A model generated the notes under the pieces. The model was not told the origin of the DNA and searched no databases. It saw nothing but the letters and a program-made list of their open reading frames with translations. A stretch of 64,000 nt of DNA, taken from assembly GCA_030340625.1 (NCBI GenBank), contig JAOPHQ010002012.1, forward strand, positions 103,501 through 167,500, given 5' to 3'. Position numbers and translations under genes: made by a program. The stretch comes from Merluccius polli (taxonomy: Eukaryota; Chordata; Actinopteri; Gadiformes; Merlucciidae). Of this stretch, positions 60,529 to 64,000 are shown in pieces. Numbering within the stretch: position 1 is the first letter of the stretch; every line of letters starts with the position of its first letter.

Positions 60529-61854
60529 GGCGGGCGGCGCCTTCTTCCCCCGTCTCTCCAGCCTTCCCTCCGACGACCGACCGACCGACCGACCCTCAAA
60601 CTACTAGTACACACACCGTTTAGCAGAAGGGGGAGGGGGGCGCTGGTCTCAAACGCTCTCAATGTGCTCCTCAACCTGGGCTCTGGTCAACGAGCCTCAG
60701 CTCTCCTCTGCTCTCTGAGAATGACAGCCTCTCACTGGAGGCTTTGGTGTTTTTGTGTTTAAGACCAGAGGAGGAAAAAAAAAGCAAAACAGAACCTTCC
60801 ACTGTGACTCTCAGATGATGTCATTTTCACCGAGAGACTGGAGAGCCAGAGAAAGGGGGTGTGTGTGTGTGTGTCCGTGTGTGTGTGTGTGTGTGTGTTG
60901 GCGCGTGTGTCAAACTTCGCCCTGTCCTGCTCCAGCGACGCATCGTCACGCAGCCTCATTGGGCGCAGTCAGTGTAGTGTAGTTCTAGGGAACCGGGATA
61001 GGAGTACACAGAGACCTGAGTCTGAGTCCCAGCCTCCGTCTTTGTATACAAACACAGCGGACACCAAGGGAAACCAGAGAGAGTGGGTTGGACCATCTGA
61101 CTCAGGGCTCCTCCCCACTCTCCCCTCGTAAAAAATACCGTTGTAGTAGTTTAGTGCCATTGCTCAACTGTGCTTGCTGTTGGTTTTTCTTTTTGGGGTG
61201 GGGGGGTTTATATCTACTTTTAATCTTTTGTTTTTCATTAAAAAGAGAATAATAGCCTCGGAAAGATTAAATCCCCTTTATTACTTTATTGCTAAATCAT
61301 GGCGTCGTATAAAGTTCATTTTGCCTGGAGGGAAGGATGTGCACATCAGTCATTTTCTCAGCCACTTGGTTGTAATTTCCTGCTGCAGACAGCAGAAATA
61401 TTGGGGAAAAGAGAAATTGCAACGGTAGAAGTGAGATATGTGGGTTGGGACCCTTTCACATTCACAGAACAGGATGTTGGAGACTCCCACTGAAATACAG
61501 TGTGGATTATAATAGCTTTTGTGAAGAGTATGTTGGAAAAAAAAACCACACCTACCCAGGGTACAATAAATATCCCGATACATGGTTGTATTGCGTAAAG
61601 CGGCACGGGGGGTTTTTGGTCAGTCCAACGAACAAGACAAGACAAGACAAAAGAAGCAGAAGAAGAATCGGCGACAATGTGCTGCGTGTCATCTGGCAAC
61701 CATATCCTGCCGTTTGTTTGTGTGATCCCTCATTCACATACAATTTCCTGGAATCGTTGACAACAGTACAAAGAAAAGCGGTTGAACACCCAGCAAACAA
61801 GAGGACAAGCAGAGTGATCATCCACTATCGTTTCTCCACAGGAGCCGCATCCAT
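60529..61854. other. frmd4b upstream region
   Basis: Holds a CGAC tetranucleotide run (about 60576-60594) and a GT tract at about 60860-60898. No core promoter element is evident, so whether transcription of frmd4b starts here is inference. Confidence 0.4.
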
Positions 61855-62035
61855 TTGCCATGGAGGCATTTAGTAGACACACTTTTATCCGAAGCAAATG
61901 ACGGCGGAGATCAGATATATGTCATGAAGGAGCCGGACTATAAGTCGGCTGTAAGCATTGGGAATCGAACCCAGGACCTTTCGCCTGGGGGGTTCGAACC
62001 CCCTTGCCACTGCTAGACTATCCTGCCCCTGCCTC
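61855..62035 (-). mobile_element. tRNA-derived SINE
   Basis: On the minus strand a tRNA-like head (ggcaggatagtctagcagtg, then gggggttcgaaccccc) is followed by a second B-box-like motif (ctgggttcgattccca). The tail ttcggataaaagtgtgtcta closes it. It resembles a tRNA gene only in the head, so I call it a SINE. Confidence 0.75.
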
Positions 62036-62314
62036 TGTGTACATCCCATACACAGTGAAGCGCAAGAGGTGGAATGGAGGTCAGCCAAGCGTTTCCTGTG
62101 TGTGAAAACAGGTCCATTGCTAAAATTGCGCCATGTTATGATCTGGCTCCATTGAACAACACTGGCAGCTGCTGCAGATGTGGAAATGGAGCCATGAGCA
62201 AATCACATGCAATGTGAATATGAGTTCATGCAAAAGGCGTTGATTCCTTTAGAGTCATGCACTCAGAATGCAGTCAGAAATGATTCTTTCTCTTTAGGTT
62301 TTTTAACCTTATAT

Positions 62315-62343
62315 CAGCCTTTCTCAAATACCCACATGAATAA

Positions 62344-62388
<45 letters not shown>

Positions 62389-62619
62389 CTTGAATTGCAG
62401 AAAGAACATGAATGTCAAAATGAAGTGGGGGTCAGTTCTCAATCAGGGGTTGGATCAATCACAGTTTTCAGTCTGATCTGTAATAATTATTTGGCGTACA
62501 GCTCAAAAAAACATGAATAATCAAATACAACCATTATTTTTGTGGAGTGCGGCCCAGTAGCTACTGCTCGGTGGGCTGGTGCTGGACCGCCCCCCCGCCC
62601 CATGGTTTGAGAAACGCTG
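62315..62619. mobile_element. hAT-like MITE with imperfect 8-bp target duplication
   Basis: The left end CAGCCTTTCTCAAAT and the reverse complement of the right end CAGCGTTTCTCAAAC are typical fish hAT MITE ends. The flanks ccttatat (62307-62314) and ccttacac (62620-62627) agree at six of eight positions. A (TA)n tract lies inside at 62350-62382. Confidence 0.7.
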
Positions 62620-62826
62620 CCTTACACAACCTCATATTGTGAACCTTGTATAGAGCACATTTTAAAAAGGAGCTTTGGAAGATGATATACGGGTTTAACG
62701 CGAAAATATAGATATATATAATATATACACAACTCACCAGCTCCCTGAGGACAGCAGAGATTCTGACCAACTTCCGCAAGAGACTCAAGACTCATGTTCA
62801 TGACTCTGCATAGCCTCCCTCCTCTA

Positions 62827-62871
62827 CCCCCCCCCCCCCCCACCCCCACACACACACACACACACACACAC
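62827..62871. repeat. C run followed by (CA)n
   Basis: C15 at about 62827-62841, then CCACCCCCA and CA to 62871. Confidence 0.9.
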
Positions 62872-63024
62872 CCTCTCGTACGTCCTGGCAATTAAATAGT
62901 ACTTGGCATTGTATAGCATCTTTCGCGAGCTATCCATGCTGTATACCAGAAAGGAGAGCTAAACCTTGCAATTGTGGTGCAGTTAGAAACTTGTTTTATT
63001 GACATCCTTGCTGCATCGACAGTG

Positions 63025-63090
63025 ATATGTTGTTGTTAAGTCGCTTTGGACAAAAGCGTCTGCTGAATGCCCTAAATGTAAATGGAAACG
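63025..63090 (+). mobile_element. SINE tail fragment
   Basis: The string gtcgctttggacaaaagcgt followed by ctgctgaatgccc is the tail shared by the SINE copies in this window. Confidence 0.65.
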
Positions 63091-64000
63091 TACCATTGGA
63101 CATCAATCCAAGTGCAAACATCCATCCAAACACTCGGCAACATGACAACATCAGCCGGGACTAATGCTGTAATATTGGCATCATGACACCCGAACAGGAA
63201 GCCGACGTCTCCCATTTCTGGAGGGTAAAATTAATTCGGCATCCATATTTAGAATGAACATGCAGCCGAGGCCGAGGGTGAACCTAATCAATTAGGACAA
63301 ACACCAAGGAGCATGTGTGCGCTGGGACACAGCTGTCCTGGGTTACGACAGCCGCGGCGACCGCAGATGTGACGGCGCACAAGCCATTTTTATCTCACAC
63401 ACACACACACACACGCACACACGCGCGCATGTGTGTGTGTGTGTGTGTGTGTCGCGAAGATTCAGCTTGAGGCGGCGATGTGTTAAACAAACCCTCAGAG
63501 AGCAATATTCATATCCAATAGCCGCAAGGATTAGATATGATAGAAAATGTACTTTTCCACTTTTGTCCCCGTTCCAAAATTACTGTGTTATCACGTTTAA
63601 AGGGTCTTAATGTAATGGCACTTGTGTCACACAATCAGTTAAAAACTATAAACAATGATTTGTTTACCTCATATCATTGTTAGGCCAATAGGGAGCTTAC
63701 ACCAGCTTTTTTTCTTAATTTAATGCAGTTTAAGTGCTTCTTCCAGACAATATTTTGCTCATTGTCAAGGCAATTGCAGTGGGACAGTTCTGCGCTCTCC
63801 GTCTCTCTCCCCAGCCTGGCACCGCAGCAGTAAACAGCATGACCGCAAGCTCCAGTCTGCCAAGCCCTACTCCCATTGCCATTCTAGAAAAGTACACTGA
63901 TCGCTGTGCAGCTCAGACGCTGACAGACATGTCGTTTTACTTGTATTGCAACTCCGAGATGCCACAATGTATTGAGGCACATTCCCCATCAATTGTTGTG
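63091..64000. other. Right-edge region without recognisable gene
   Basis: Contains a CA/CGCG/GT self-complementary microsatellite at about 63395-63452. No exon or repeat family is recognised in the remainder. Confidence 0.5.

Noticed and set aside
61970..62035. Possible tRNA gene on the minus strand
   Set aside because: A and B boxes are present, but it is followed by a second B-box-like motif and the SINE tail shared with other copies. I judged it a SINE head.

Overview
The window is vertebrate nuclear DNA, almost certainly from a ray-finned (teleost) fish. The evidence is multi-exon genes with GT-AG introns, teleost-type SINEs, LINEs and hAT/piggyBac/Harbinger-like MITEs, and no operons. 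The extreme load of long dinucleotide and mononucleotide tracts resembles what is known of cod-like (gadiform) genomes, but that taxonomic guess is inference. All functional calls come from reading translated exons against remembered family features; no search was run.

Layout. 1-15.7 kb has no recognisable host gene. It is repeat territory: a 21-bp satellite at the left edge, several DNA transposons with readable target-site duplications (880-1928, 4955-5120, 11693-14864 with a second element nested inside), LINE ends, SINEs and large inverted repeats. Then come four protein-coding genes: a V2-type vasotocin/vasopressin receptor (minus, 15758-17397, two coding exons); trnt1, the CCA-adding tRNA nucleotidyltransferase (minus, 19263-22526, seven coding exons); arl6ip5, a PRAF/PRA1-family membrane protein (plus, 25950-28603, three coding exons); and frmd4b, a FERM-domain cytohesin-binding scaffold (minus, 34308-60528, 23 coding exons, essentially the whole gene). 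An internally deleted LINE (about 23.19-25.24 kb) separates trnt1 from arl6ip5. 60.5-64 kb holds the frmd4b upstream region, SINEs and a hAT-like MITE.

How the genes relate. They are independent loci. arl6ip5 and frmd4b are convergent, as I recall for the human 3p14 block, and TRNT1 is also on human 3p, so the segment looks like a conserved synteny block. A V2-type receptor in this block is notable because the human V2 gene is X-linked. LMOD3, which I recall lying between ARL6IP5 and FRMD4B in mammals, was not seen here.

Most interesting points: two apparent +1 frame changes inside the largest frmd4b exon; splice acceptors built directly on (TG)n or C28 tracts in three genes; two abutting TCTCGCGAGA palindromes about 0.1 kb upstream of the arl6ip5 ATG; and a nested transposon complex with clean 8-bp and 3-bp target duplications. 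I found no evidence of an undescribed multi-gene system.
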